Assembly (NCBI GenBank): GCA_963971575.1
Contig: OZ020616.1
Coordinates: forward strand, 24,459,120 to 24,523,119
Source: Liopterus haemorrhoidalis
Lineage: Eukaryota > Arthropoda > Insecta > Coleoptera > Dytiscidae
DNA length: 64,000 nucleotides
Direction: 5' to 3'
Part shown: positions 45,501-56,192 of the stretch, one piece after another
Layout: each line of letters begins with the position of its first letter
Position numbering within the stretch: position 1 is the stretch's first letter
Position numbers and translations under genes: made by a program
The notes under the pieces: generated by a model
Databases searched by the model: none
The model's input: the letters and a program-made list of their open reading frames with translations, nothing else
Told to the model about the DNA's origin: nothing

Positions 45501-46840
45501 CCTGACTCATCTTTTTGCTCAATACTCTACGAAAAGCAGTTGCATCAATTGTATTTTTATCTAAAATATCTGCCTTCACTTGCTGTAGTTGTCGAGCTTC
45601 AGGTCGTGTTCTAGGATAGCCTTCATGCAGCATCCCTAGAGCTTTCTGCGTAATTTTTGAAATTATAGGCTGTTTCAAATTTTTCAAAACATGTATAGTT
45701 GCAACAGCCTCTGACTTTTCGCCGTCTGGTTCTGACAACCAGTGTATTTTAACTTTGAATGCACCCATTGATATGATAGGCTGCCCTGTGGCCGTCTCTG
45801 GTGATCCTGATCGATAGAGCTTAATCTTGTTAAATTTCTGAAAATAAGTTGTATCAGGGATAGCATCAATCTCGGCTCCAGAATCTGGCATCGCTAGTAG
45901 ATTAACTGGTTTATTTTGCTGACTGGCGGGTATAACTTTTATAGTAATTAATTCATTATATGTTAGGTTGGAAACATTTCTTAAGCCTATGACATTAATT
46001 ATATTGACAGGTTTCTTACCCCTGGGTTCACTTCTACATACTACGGCAAAATGACCTTTCCTACCACAATTATTGCATATCCTATCACATGCCGGACAGT
46101 CGACTTTACTATGGCGACCGCTTGACCCACAGTTCCAACAACCAGTCTTTTCTACCATTTGTTTCCCAATAGGTTTTTCAAACGACATCTTTTTATGTGT
46201 TCTTTCTTTCTCAAATTTTGTTTGTTGTATTGATAAGGATGTCCCTTGCTTAATGTTCACTGACTCATTCTCAGTCGCCTCAAATGTTCGCAAAATTACT
46301 AAAGATTGATCTAGACTTAATTTATCCCCATGTTCCAAAAGTTTTCTTCTTACTTCATCATCCTGGACCCCAAAGATTACTTGGCCTAGAATTCTTGATG
46401 ATTCGCAAGATGAGCAACAATCGACATTAAATTCGCATTTCCTGGAAATGTCTCTGAGGTCACATAACCAATTGTCAACTGTTTCGTTTGGTCTCTGCAC
46501 TCTTAAAGCTAGCTGCCTTCGCCAAACATGCCTATTTCGGCCAGCATTGCATCTCTCACGTAATTTATTAATGATAATTTCATAAGATGCTAATTCTTCC
46601 TCGGATAGGCCCATCGTCAACACTGTTTGTAAGGTTGACTTTGACAAACATGATAACAAGATGTTAGTCTTGTATGTGGGCCGTTGTTCTGCTGTAAGGC
46701 ATGTGTCGATAGTAGACAATGCCAAAAATATATTCCACTGTTTGTACCATAGCTCAAATGTGTCTTTATATTCTTCAAGGTCAAACAATGGTGGGGTACC
46801 ATAAGGTTTAAATGGCTTACTAACGTGGTTTGTATCACCT

Positions 46841-46853
46841 CCAGACTGCGCCA
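46841..46853 (-). promoter_or_regulatory. Primer binding site, probably tRNA-Ser
   Basis: Immediately after the 5' LTR the minus strand reads TGGCGCAGTCTGG. Its first ten bases are complementary to the 3' end expected for an insect tRNA-Ser with acceptor end CGACTGCG-CCA; the tRNA match is from memory. The gag start codon uses the last base of the LTR plus the TG of this site. Confidence 0.65.
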
Positions 46854-46999
46854 TGTAATGACTTTGAATACACTAGTTTCAAATAATTACTACAAAGTTG
46901 ATAACATAACTTTATAACAATGACATAATTTTAATTATACACCATCAAAACTGACATTTCTAACCGATTGTTTTACCATCCATGGCTTACTTCATTCCA
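46854..46999 (-). repeat. 5' LTR (146 bp)
   Basis: Identical to 42423-42568, starting TGGAATGAAG and ending CATTACA on the minus strand. The final A is the first base of the gag ATG. Confidence 0.95.
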
Positions 47000-47004
47000 C
47001 TATT

Positions 47005-47643
47005 GGATATTAAATTATGTTTTAATTTAAAAAAAATTACCATAGTCAAACACTATTCAGATTTTTAGATTAACCCCTCTGGGTTCCAGGGTGTAGGACA
47101 TTTTTTTTTAACATTTTGATGAACATTTTTAATTCGCCTACTGGAAATTTTCATCTAAGTTTTGTTTAATTTTGAGTGAATCTGACTGGATATGGATAAC
47201 TCAACAACCTCATTCTAACTAGTTTGCATTTTTTCTCACACCAGTTTGATTTGGTGGAATCATACGGAACATGAACCAGTATTCTTCATTTCTTAGAAAA
47301 TCTCTCTTTTTTTTTTTTTTTTCTCCATAAGTTATCTTTTTTTAAATATTCTTTTCTTAAAATAACTTGAGCCCTGCAAATCCGTGGATTTTCTGGCGTT
47401 GCAGATAAATTATCATTTAAATCGCGAGGATGCGGATAAAATATCATATCCGCTTATCCGAAATATATGCGTGAACATAAAATCTTCGGTTAGACATCTT
47501 TTCCCACGGAAGACGCGTTTAGAACCCCAAAAATGTATCGCTGGCATTTGTATTTTGCTTATGGCAAAAGTGAAATAATGATACGTTACAGAACTTTTTA
47601 CTTTTTACTCTTCCCATAAAGACCTATTTTACGCTTACTTATA
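47005..47643. other. Intergenic stretch with a hAT-like fragment
   Basis: 'gagccctgcaaatccgtgga' near 47370 and the 'gcggataaaatatcatatcc' that follows resemble hAT termini near 36167 and 40375. No duplication was found. The frame at 47384-47578 shows no features. Confidence 0.35.
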
Positions 47644-47645
47644 TA

Positions 47646-47865
47646 CAGAGTGATTATTTAATGGCGAGACGACGTCACTGGAAGTTTTAATAATTTGCCG
47701 TTTCATACACATCGTAGCAGGCGATTATGCACGCATGCGCGTAGTAGACACTTCCGCCATCTCCAAATTATTGAGTCAATGATTTCCTGCCATTCTTTTA
47801 TTTGATTTTCTAATATTTTATTTGATAATTCGGTGACGTCGTCTCGCCATTAAATAATCACTCTG
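47646..47865. mobile_element. TA-flanked MITE (220 bp)
   Basis: The ends CAGAGTGATTATTTAATGGC and its inverse are perfect for over 30 bp. TA flanks both sides (47644-47645 and 47866-47867). Tc1/mariner-type, without coding sequence. Confidence 0.9.
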
Positions 47866-47867
47866 TA

Positions 47868-48437
47868 GTTCAATATAAAAACAAAAATATCTTAAATTTC
47901 TTGAAATCGTCATGTAATTTTCATCTTTTAATAATAGGATGAATATAAGAATTTAGTTTTTTATTAGGATTTTTTTTTTTTTTAATTTGCTGATCTTATA
48001 GGTCTTTCCTTGTTATTTAATGGTCATAAATGTGATAAATTAATCTGTTTAATTATTCCTAAATATCATCATATAATATATTTTGGAAGTGTTGGTATGT
48101 ATGTTCTATTCGCCTTCTGCTGTATCTTCATTTTTCCGGTAACGCGGAGAGAGGAAAATGAAAGAAATATAATTCTTTTATATGCCTCCATAACACTCGT
48201 TTCTTGGGTTGGCTATTCTAACGTGAAAAAGTTCAAGTGTGTCACTATTCACGCGTGCCGTGAAGCGCGCGTGCGTGACCGTGAAATTTTAAATTTATGA
48301 TTTCGTGTACGTGCGTGGTCGTGATAAAATTTTATTCACGCACCCAACACTAGTTGACACTCCTCCACGAAGAACGTGCTTTCTGCCACGTGCTTACCTT
48401 CAACAATCTACCTACGACCTGAGTTTCAAAACCAGAC
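47868..48437. other. Intergenic stretch with a hAT-type right end
   Basis: About 48235-48352 has repeated 'cgtgcgtg' and 'acgcgtgccgtg' motifs ending in 'cacgcacccaacacta', like a hAT right end, but the left end was not found. Nothing else was recognised. Confidence 0.35.
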
Positions 48438-48440
48438 TTA

Positions 48441-49215
48441 AGGTCGGACCCCACATGAACGCACCGCGCCCGCACCGTGTGCGCATCGCAAGTCGGCCGA
48501 CTGTCGGTGACTGTGATAGGAGACCCCACTTGCCCGCACGTGATCCATGTGTCGGCCGTGCGGTCTGTCTCACAATTGGAGTTCAGTATTCCTTTCGAAG
48601 CTCACACAGCTGTTTCATGGAGACAAAATGTTAAGAAGTTTTACAAATAGTGAATTAGGGATGGTAACACTTTCTTTAAAGGAAGAAGATGTTAATTGGT
48701 GGAGAAATCATCGCAGAAATCGGAGAAGAATGTATGTTCACAACGCATGGAAGAAAAGATGTGTTGAAGAGGAGTTTTGCTGGCTGCTGCCTCATCTATA
48801 GTGCGATGTAACGAAGTTTTACGAATATTTTAGAATTTCGATGTAAACATTCAACCAACTGGAACTGAAACTCCAAGAAAAACTGAACGTACAACACAGG
48901 AATCTTTCTAAAATCTTCAATTCATTTTTCTACGTTCATTATTTATAATAATAAATTTACGATTATTATATTTATTTAATATTTAAAAAATTGTTAGCAA
49001 AAAATAAATGTTCAATCAACTTCGTACACCGCACCGTGCCCATCAAAAAGTAAACTAAACTAGTCGGGCACGGTGCGGCGATGTTGGTGCGGTGTCGGTG
49101 CGGTTAGGTGAGGACTAGCCGGTATGTTTCCATTGTGTTAGTCTCTCGCCGTGCGACGCTCAACACTCGGCCGTCACACGGTGCGGGCTCGGTGCGGTCA
49201 TGTGGGGTCCGGCCT
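48441..49215 (+). mobile_element. PIF/Harbinger element, internally deleted (775 bp)
   Basis: AGGTCGGACCCCACATGA and the inverse of AGGCCGGACCCCACATGA form the ends, with repeated 'gcaccg' motifs continuing inside. TTA is duplicated (48438-48440 and 49216-49218). It carries an N-terminal remnant of a Harbinger-type nuclease gene, which agrees with the end structure. Confidence 0.85.
48628..48905 (+). pseudogene. Harbinger transposase N-terminal remnant
   Basis: The ATG at 48628 opens a frame with RRNRRRMYVHNAWKKR and a following FCWLLPHL, the pattern at the start of HARBI1/ALP1-type nucleases. After a stop at 48799-48801 similar sequence continues in frame (VTKFYEYFRIS and LELKLQEKLN), so the stop is a lesion. 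The catalytic domain is missing. Confidence 0.65.
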
Positions 49216-49218
49216 TTA

Positions 49219-50640
49219 CTGAGATTCACCACAAGCGTTCCTTTCGAGCCGAAGATCTTGCTCGAAATATCAAATCAAATGTCTCTGGAATATCAACTGT
49301 GCTGTATAGGATGCCGCGACAGTTTTTTTTTTTTTTTTCTGGAATAGTCCAAACCCTACCGGCATGAACCGTTGTCCATTTGTCATTACACTAGGCGTCT
49401 ACAGCAAATATAATTCAAAATGGCACAGGCTTGTCGCAATGCGTCTCGTATTCAATGTGTAATAGACGCACTTCGGGAAAATAAACCATTATCCCGGTAA
49501 CAACAATCATTATAAAAATGCTACATTTGCCCTATCACACAACGAAGCTGTCTATCCTACTTCCTATAAAGCAAAAATCTGTAGACAGCTTCCAAGCGCT
49601 ATCTGTGGCGAAGAATCGACTGGTAAAATAACAGAAATGGGTAATGCCACCAACAATCGAAGAAATCGAGACTTTCTGGCGGAATATCGAAATGATGATT
49701 TAGTTCTTGAAAACACTCCAGTTAACGCACCATTCCAGTGAATCTGCAACCGTTTTCACATTATGCACACGCTGTGTACTGGTCGGCGCCGGTCGGTTTC
49801 GGCTACCCGCTTACCGAAACGTTTAAGCAGTTTAAGCAGCTTGTTGTCAGCGCCGAAACAAAAAAATATTAAAAAAATCTTCTTTTAATTGATGAAAAAG
49901 TGGTGGTATTCCCCATATTTACGTCTCTCTTGGTTTATTGCATGTACACCTTTTCTTTTTGGCTCCATTTTTAAATATAGTGATTCTGTTAGAAACAACT
50001 CATCCGAAAAAGATGAATCAGAACTCGCTATTTTGACTTATTTCAACATATAATTGTGCCAATATACGAAAGAGTAGCTGTACACTTTCAAAACTAGCGT
50101 TCACTCTATGCTAGGACAATATAATTAAAAAATGTACGATAAATAGGAAAAAATAAATAAAAACTTCAATATATAGGTTTTGTCATCTGTCAGTGTCATA
50201 TGCAATATCAGCGTTTAGCGTGTGCTCACCAGTAACCCAGTACGCTTGTTTTCGGTACCGATTATCAGCGCTGATTTACCAGCTTTCTGTATGTTCGCGG
50301 ACCTACTGCGGCAGATCAGCGCTTGTTACCAGTAAAGCCGTTGCCGTAAAACCGGTGCCGGCTTTCTGTATGTTCGCGGCCTTGGCAGTAATTATGAAAA
50401 ATAATTAACCTGAAATTAATAAAATAATTTAAAATATTGACAAGAACTAAATAAAACAAAGAATATCCGTTTAAAAGTCAATTTTGAGAATTTTGAAAAG
50501 TAAAGGTCAATTATTTTATAGAAACAATAATAAGCTCACTGTAACACTCTCGCCGAAAAGATAATTGATAGAAAAGTAAATAAACATAGCCTATTCTATA
50601 ATACAATACCATGCAATACATCCCGCGTATGACCCTATTC
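49219..50640. other. Intergenic stretch, unassigned open frame and G+C-richer repeats
   Basis: A plus-strand frame with no start codon is open for 92 codons at 49466-49743 and includes KITEMGNATNNRRNRDF; no family was recognised. 'ctttctgtatgttcgcgg' occurs twice, near 50283 and 50361. About 49770-49860 is G+C-richer. Confidence 0.3.
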
Positions 50641-50654
50641 TACAAAATAGGCAT

Positions 50655-51990
50655 ACAGAAACTTATGACAGAAAACTAAGAGCCAATAGGCCTTTTGGTC
50701 TGAGGATTTTCGTCATTTTGAGTGATATTGATTTTAATATGCCGGAAATGGCAAGTTTCGTTTTGTGTGCTGTCCCACCATAGACGCTACCTCGTCCACT
50801 TGTGAATATCACATTAACTAGGTTTGATAAAGATACTGCGTTGCCTATCGAATACCAACATGAGTTACAAAGAACACTGGTCCCTAGGTTCGAGAACAGT
50901 GTCATTTTTACTGACCGATCAGAATCCGGAACCAGGGTTGGGTGTGCCTTTGTTGTCTTGAATCCACGCCAACAGTTTCAGTACCGTCTGCACTCCATAA
51001 CGAGTGTGTACACTGCTGAATTGTACGCTATTTTCAAGACCCTGTGTTTTGTTTCGTCAGAGCAAAGTCAGTCAAGTGTTATTTTGATGGACTCGCTGAG
51101 CTCTCTGAACAGTATCCAAGATTCAGATCCAGTGCATCCTCTTGTACTAAAGATCCGATTGCTACTCTACAATCTGAATGCTCAGAATGTGAGGGTAGAG
51201 TTGTTTTGGATACCGTGACATGTTGGTATTAAAGGTAACGAAGCGGCTGATGTAGCTGCAAAAGCCGCCTCCCACAGACCCACGATTGATGTGAGTTTCA
51301 TTTGACAGTGATTTCCAGATGAACATCTGGTTTTAGCCAGGTGGCAGCATGAGTAGAGCAGCATGTTAAGTTAAGACAGATTAAGAGAGACATTTAACCA
51401 TAGGATTCTTCCTGCAGAAATAACCGCAGGGAGGAAACCGCCATCACACGCCTCCGTATAGCCCAGTGGGTGGACCCATGGACATCTTCGAGGTGAAGAG
51501 TCTCCTATATATGAGACATGTAACACAGATTTGTCTGTGTTACACCTTTTAACTGAATGTGTACAGTTCGAGGAAGTCAGGGAGCGGTTAGGCCTTAGCA
51601 ATGACCTGTCAGTTCCTTTAGGTAACGACAGAGCACTCATGGACAGGCTGATACTCTTCTTGAGAGAATCGAACTTACTGTTTTATTTCTGAAGTATTGC
51701 ACCATTTTTTAATGTGTTCTATTTCTAGACTGTGTTATTCGATGGTTATTGGCCCCTGTACATCCTCTTACCATCACTCTGCGTTTGTTCAATTATTCGA
51801 ACAGACCGTTTATCATATTTATTTGTGTTTGTCTGTGCAAGATTTCTTTTATGGAGTATGCGTAATTTATTGATATTATTTATTTATTTATTGTTTAATT
51901 TATTGATTTTTAATATGTAGTGGAGTCATTTACATGGGCTGCGTTAGGCGCAAATAGCCTTTGTTGCTGTGCGCCAAAAATTTTAATTAG
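50655..51990 (+). pseudogene. LINE 3' end with RNase H domain
   Basis: The C-terminal part of a non-LTR retrotransposon polyprotein is readable with interruptions. It contains MASFVLCAVPP, then an RNase H domain from 50802 (VIFTDRSESGTRVG, TAELYAI, MDSLSSLNS and, after a stop at 51218, HVGIKGNEAADVAAKAA). Around 51450-51640 frames read a CCHC-like region (CNTDLSVLHLLTEC), as at the C-terminus of I/R1/Jockey-type ORF2. A 3' UTR follows to about 51990, ending in 'gttgctgtgcgccaaaaatt', a sequence repeated near 42229. Endonuclease and reverse transcriptase are missing, as expected for a 5'-truncated insertion. Confidence 0.75.
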
Positions 51991-51998
51991 CTTATATA

Positions 51999-53148
51999 CT
52001 AGCTGGAATACACGTACTTTGTACGGTTTTTGTAATGTACATTTTTGATGTAACTTAAATGATAGATGAGATATTTTAGTTTCAAGTAGAACAGAAAATA
52101 ATTGTTTCTCTTTTCTAAATCAAGTGCGATACTTCGATTATAGGTAGGTGTCCCCATAGTTCCACAAATATATATTTTATTAAAAACTGCATTGAACTTA
52201 GAGTTTCTTTTCTCATATTTATTTTTGCTGTTAAGTAAATGATAAATGAGATATTTCAACATTATAAGGAACACTCTTCTTGCCTCTAAATAATCTCCTT
52301 ATTAAAAACATCATTGAAGAAAGGAAAGAAAAATGTTTCCTCATAGATATTCTAGATGTAAAGTAAATAATAAGTGAGATATTTTAAGATTTTAGTTTTA
52401 GGTAGTCCGTCCGTACTCATATACTCAACAAATCGCAAAACTATATAGAAAAAAAAATGTTTTCTTATCATAAACAATATCTGTCATATACGTTTTAATA
52501 ATAATAATAATATTTATTAAATAGCACAATTGGCTACATATTTTACTACATAGACAGCATTTTCGAAAATATGCTGTCAAGGCAATAAAAAAGAAGAGAT
52601 TTTAAAAGTTTAGTTTTCGGGTGTGCCGCCGTAATTCCCCAAATATTCATCTAAATGAAAAAATACATAGAAATAAAAGATTTATTTTCTTATTATAATC
52701 TATTTTTGTCATTTATGATTTTGCTGTTAAGTCAATAATAATAAGGGAGATATATGCAGATTTTAGATTTAGGGTGTCCCCGACAAACGTGTAACTCGTT
52801 AAATATTCATCTAATTATAAAAAATTCGTTGAATAAAAAATATTTGTTTATCATGCCACATTGCCACATTTTTCACACTACACAATAAACAGTTTTCACA
52901 CCGAAACACCCCTCTAGAATAAAAATTTTGAGATTCCTTGTAAGTTATGTTCGAATCCTGGTGTCACGCTATCATCTTACGAAATTGCCTGAAACTATGT
53001 GCAGCCGTTTTTGTTGAATCTCGGAGAGACACAAAAATTGATTTTTTTTTGCGGATATTGTCTGAAATCATCTGAAACGTGTAGAAACCAAATATGAGGA
53101 CGAAAAAAATAAATAAAACGGTGTAACCTCCAATTTTATTAATATAGA
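51999..53148 (-). mobile_element. Helitron-like non-autonomous element (1,150 bp)
   Basis: Read on the minus strand it begins TCTATATTAATAAAATTGGA after an A and ends GTATTCCAGCTAG before a T, matching 17695-18320. There is no target duplication. The interior holds tandem blocks (about 52040-52790) and, near the 5' end, a 'tgttcgaatcctgg' motif. No Rep/helicase gene is present. Confidence 0.65.
52040..52790. repeat. Degenerate tandem blocks inside the Helitron-like element
   Basis: At least four blocks share 'aagt(a/c)aat(g)ataa(g/a)tgagatattt' followed by 'ttttag' and a C/G-containing 'gtgtccc' or 'gtccg', then an A-rich run. Spacing is irregular, about 100-250 bp. Similar blocks occur near 1260-1450. 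Confidence 0.5.
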
Positions 53149-53368
53149 TTAGATAGCCCCCGCCTCTAATATTCCAAACAAAATTATAAGGCATCATGAA
53201 GAACATAAACAATTTCTAACCGTGAAACACTCGAAAAACACGCAAAGTTCGGTAAATTTGATATAGCCCATAATTTTTTCTTCCTTCGTCGATGCTTAAA
53301 CACCTAAGAGAAATAGGGAAGAGAAGAGAATTATTTGCGTAAATAAAACACTCCGAAGATCTCAGAAG

Positions 53369-55116
53369 TAGGGTTGTACATCGAAGGCAAAACATCGGTG
53401 TTTAACATCGATGTTACCATCGGCGCTTACTATCGATGTTGAAAAAACATTGCAGGAAAATCGATGTTTCCGATACATCGATGTTTTATTAATATTAAAC
53501 CAGTGGCGAAGGGAGTCCTCCGCTAGACTTGCCCTCCCATAAAAAAAATAATAAAAAAAAAATAAATAAATAAAATTCTTTTTTTTAATTTAAAATAAGA
53601 TTTAGGTAAATCTTATTATAAATACGTCAAATTATTTCCTATACAAATTTTTGTCCAAGGCTTGGTTTACTAGTTACGAATTTTTTAAAATTTTAAAGTT
53701 TAATAACTTCTGTTTCCGGTTTCGGATTTTAATAAAAACAATAGGGTTCTTCCCAATTATTAGGAGAATTTTTTACTACCAGAACGAACTCTTTAAGTGA
53801 AACCGTTTTTAAGTTATCGTGTATACACACAGACACACACACAGACACACACACACATACGGACGGCACTTCGAAAATAGGTTTTTTGGATTCCCTGGAC
53901 CATGAAACGTGGTCATCAGTCAAAATCTCGACATCGAAAATTTTCGCGATTACAATACTTGCCCCTTATATATTAAGGTGGGGCAAGTAAAAATATATAT
54001 TTATTTATATTATATAGGTTTTATTTAATAATGTAAAGATAATAAACGAAAAAAGTGACATATAATACACAAAAAGCATTTATTAGTAATTAATTTCACA
54101 TGAACAATATTATACCCAATATAATAATCCTAATTTGTACCTACAGGTTTGAAGTAGGCTTTTGCTAAACAAAATTATCAAAAGCATCAATTAATCTGTA
54201 AAAGTAACTAGAATTGAAAATCTAGTTCCGCCTAAACCAAAGAAACAGACTTTACTATTTTTACATTTCTAAAATGAAATATTGCATTTATTATAATACT
54301 AATATAGTAATTTAAAGTTGAAATATTGTACATATTACATTTTTTTCTAACACTAATATAGGTAACCCCTTTTAAGATTGCACCGCCAAAGTGGCAAAAT
54401 CGAAACTAATCAAATAGACAATAACAACTTTTTGACATATAGACAATACGTTGTAATCTGACATTTAGAAAGAATTTATTAATATTTTTGTCTTGATTTG
54501 TGTTTTCTTAATAAATATTACACTTATGCCAAACAGATACAAAATCTAAAAATCTAAACAAATGTAACACGCACATCAGAACAATAACAAACTTGTCTAT
54601 TTGGTTAGTTCAACATAATTCCGCCAGACAGAGTCTCTCTTATGATCATATGCCTATAGCAATCCTAATATTAATTTTATACCAACATTACAATATAATA
54701 ATCCTAATAATAGTTTTATTAATAAATAAATTATAATTATATTTTCCAATATGGTAATTACAGGGATTGGAGGAACAACAACTGGGAAAGTGTCAACAAA
54801 ACTCAAAAAGAAATAAGTGTGCTGGCGTCGTTGGTCGTTCGCATTGTTTGCAAAAATTAGAAGTTTTTTCTTATTTTTTTCTTATTTTGCTAACTGCTAA
54901 GAAGAATAAGAACTAACACTATTAGTATTGTTATGTCACAATACATGGCGCTTTTATTTTGTGTACTAATTTTAATAAAAATAAATATTTTAAGATTCCA
55001 GCGCCTCTAGCGGTAGTTTCTGAATTTCAAAGTTTAAACATCGACACCGGTAGTAGATATTGATGTTTTATCTATACTATCGCCATTTGAATATCGATGT
55101 TTTTTTGCCATCCGTA
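53369..55116. mobile_element. hAT-type element (1,748 bp)
   Basis: TAGGGTTGTACATCG at the left and, inverted, TACGGATGGCAAAAAAACAT at the right carry an 8-bp duplication CTCAGAAG (53361-53368 and 55117-55124). Both subterminal regions contain repeated 'atcgatgtt' motifs, which may bind transposase. Inside are a CA microsatellite near 53823-53858 and a fragment (54147-54256) of a TA-flanked MITE family. No transposase frame was recognised. Confidence 0.8.
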
Positions 55117-55124
55117 CTCAGAAG

Positions 55125-55887
55125 CATTTCTTAGCCAGCAATCAAATGTACCCATAGATTACCATTTTGGCGCCTGTACCAATTCGATGTCTGAGACGAT
55201 TGGACAACTACTTCCTAACCACATACAGAAAAGTTTATTATTCTAAAATAAAATGGGCACTTTTGAACAAAGAAAAACAAATTTTACGTGTCTATGTATC
55301 AAATTTGGTGTTACTTCCGGTATGTACATATGTGTAAGTTTAATCAATAAAAATTGTATTGAAAGTGCTCATTAGTAACAGATGTGTATGAATATTGTTT
55401 TTGCTATAAATTTGTTAAAATATAATTAAACCCTATATTTGTGCTTTGTATAATGTTTTTCAATAAATGAAAGAAGCTATTATTCTTTTTTTCTTTTTTT
55501 TTTTTCAAAATTCGTGCAAGAAGTGGTTAAAATGTTTAAGACGCATTAAAATCTTATTTGGTTACCTAATATATTTCATACAAAGACACTGAACTACCAG
55601 TATTTTCGTATCTAAAAATTACTGGTAACTTATTGTTTGATAGCATATTAAATGTCTCGTACTCATAATATGCTTCATAAGTGCATGAATTTTTATTTGG
55701 CATTGCCGTGTAGTTGCTAACACTCCGACACAACTCTGTACCCCTTTAGTACTGTTCTATACAAGACTTATATTAATGTGTATGTAAGGCAGTGTAAACC
55801 AGATTTTATTTAATGCATAGAAATATGCCTGTACAATAATTGATTGGTGTACATTACCGCTCCTAAGCGATAAGATTGAAAACTAAA
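55125..55887. other. Intergenic stretch, nothing recognised
   Basis: A+T-rich sequence with a T-run near 55481-55505. No gene or paired repeat end is supported. Confidence 0.4.
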
Positions 55888-55889
55888 TA

Positions 55890-56190
55890 CAATAGAACTT
55901 CGAACACAATCCATTCCAGGAAGCTGTTCAACTTTCGAGTTAATTTCAGTAATTTAATGTTTTTATTTATAATAGTACAAACATAAAAAATATTGTATAA
56001 TAATCAATCAATACTAATAGTAGAAAGGATTTGGCTGTTTACTGGAAGGTGAATTACCTTTCTTCCATCTGAAATTCACATGACTGTTCTACTTTCGAGC
56101 TTTTCGATTTTCAAAACCGGATAACCTGGAATATTTTGTTCGAGTTTCAAGTTGTCCGAACCCCACTGTTCGAAATTCGAGGGTCCACTG
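55890..56190. mobile_element. pogo/Tigger-like MITE (301 bp)
   Basis: CAATAGAACTTCGAACACAA at the left and CAGTGGACCCTCGAATTTCG, inverted, at the right, with TA on both sides (55888-55889 and 56191-56192). 'ttcgaa' and 'ttcgag' motifs recur inside. The CAGTGGACCCTCGAA terminus resembles pogo-type elements. No coding sequence. Confidence 0.65.
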
Positions 56191-56192
56191 TA

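Larger units (their letters stand above)
42561..46854 (-). pseudogene. gag-pol of the gypsy-type element, disrupted
   Basis: This would encode the capsid and enzymes needed to copy and insert the element. Gag fills about residues 1-280 and has two zinc knuckles, C239-C253 and C260-C273 of the CX2CX4HX4C type. Protease shows DSGA at 324. Reverse transcriptase spans about 485-700 with LCVDFRALNK, LPFG and IVEDVV at the active-site position. A frame change near 44760 leads into the RNase H region (TLHVDASR). A TAA at 43857-43859 precedes integrase, which shows an HHCC-like region, WSDNGRQF and QSNGQAEA. With those two breaks a full polyprotein is not made. Confidence 0.9.
42423..46999 (-). mobile_element. 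Compact Ty3/gypsy-type LTR retrotransposon (4,577 bp)
   Basis: The 146-bp LTRs at both ends are identical over their full length, begin TG and end CA, and are flanked by a 5-bp duplication CTATT (42418-42422 and 47000-47004). Order on the minus strand is LTR, primer site, gag-pol, purine tract, LTR. Integrase lies after RNase H, as in Ty3/gypsy. There is no env-like gene. Identical LTRs imply recent insertion, but pol is disrupted. Confidence 0.95.

Noticed and set aside
48305..48634. 109-aa protein
   Set aside because: It crosses a transposon boundary and target duplication at 48438-48441 and contains GC-rich terminal-repeat sequence.
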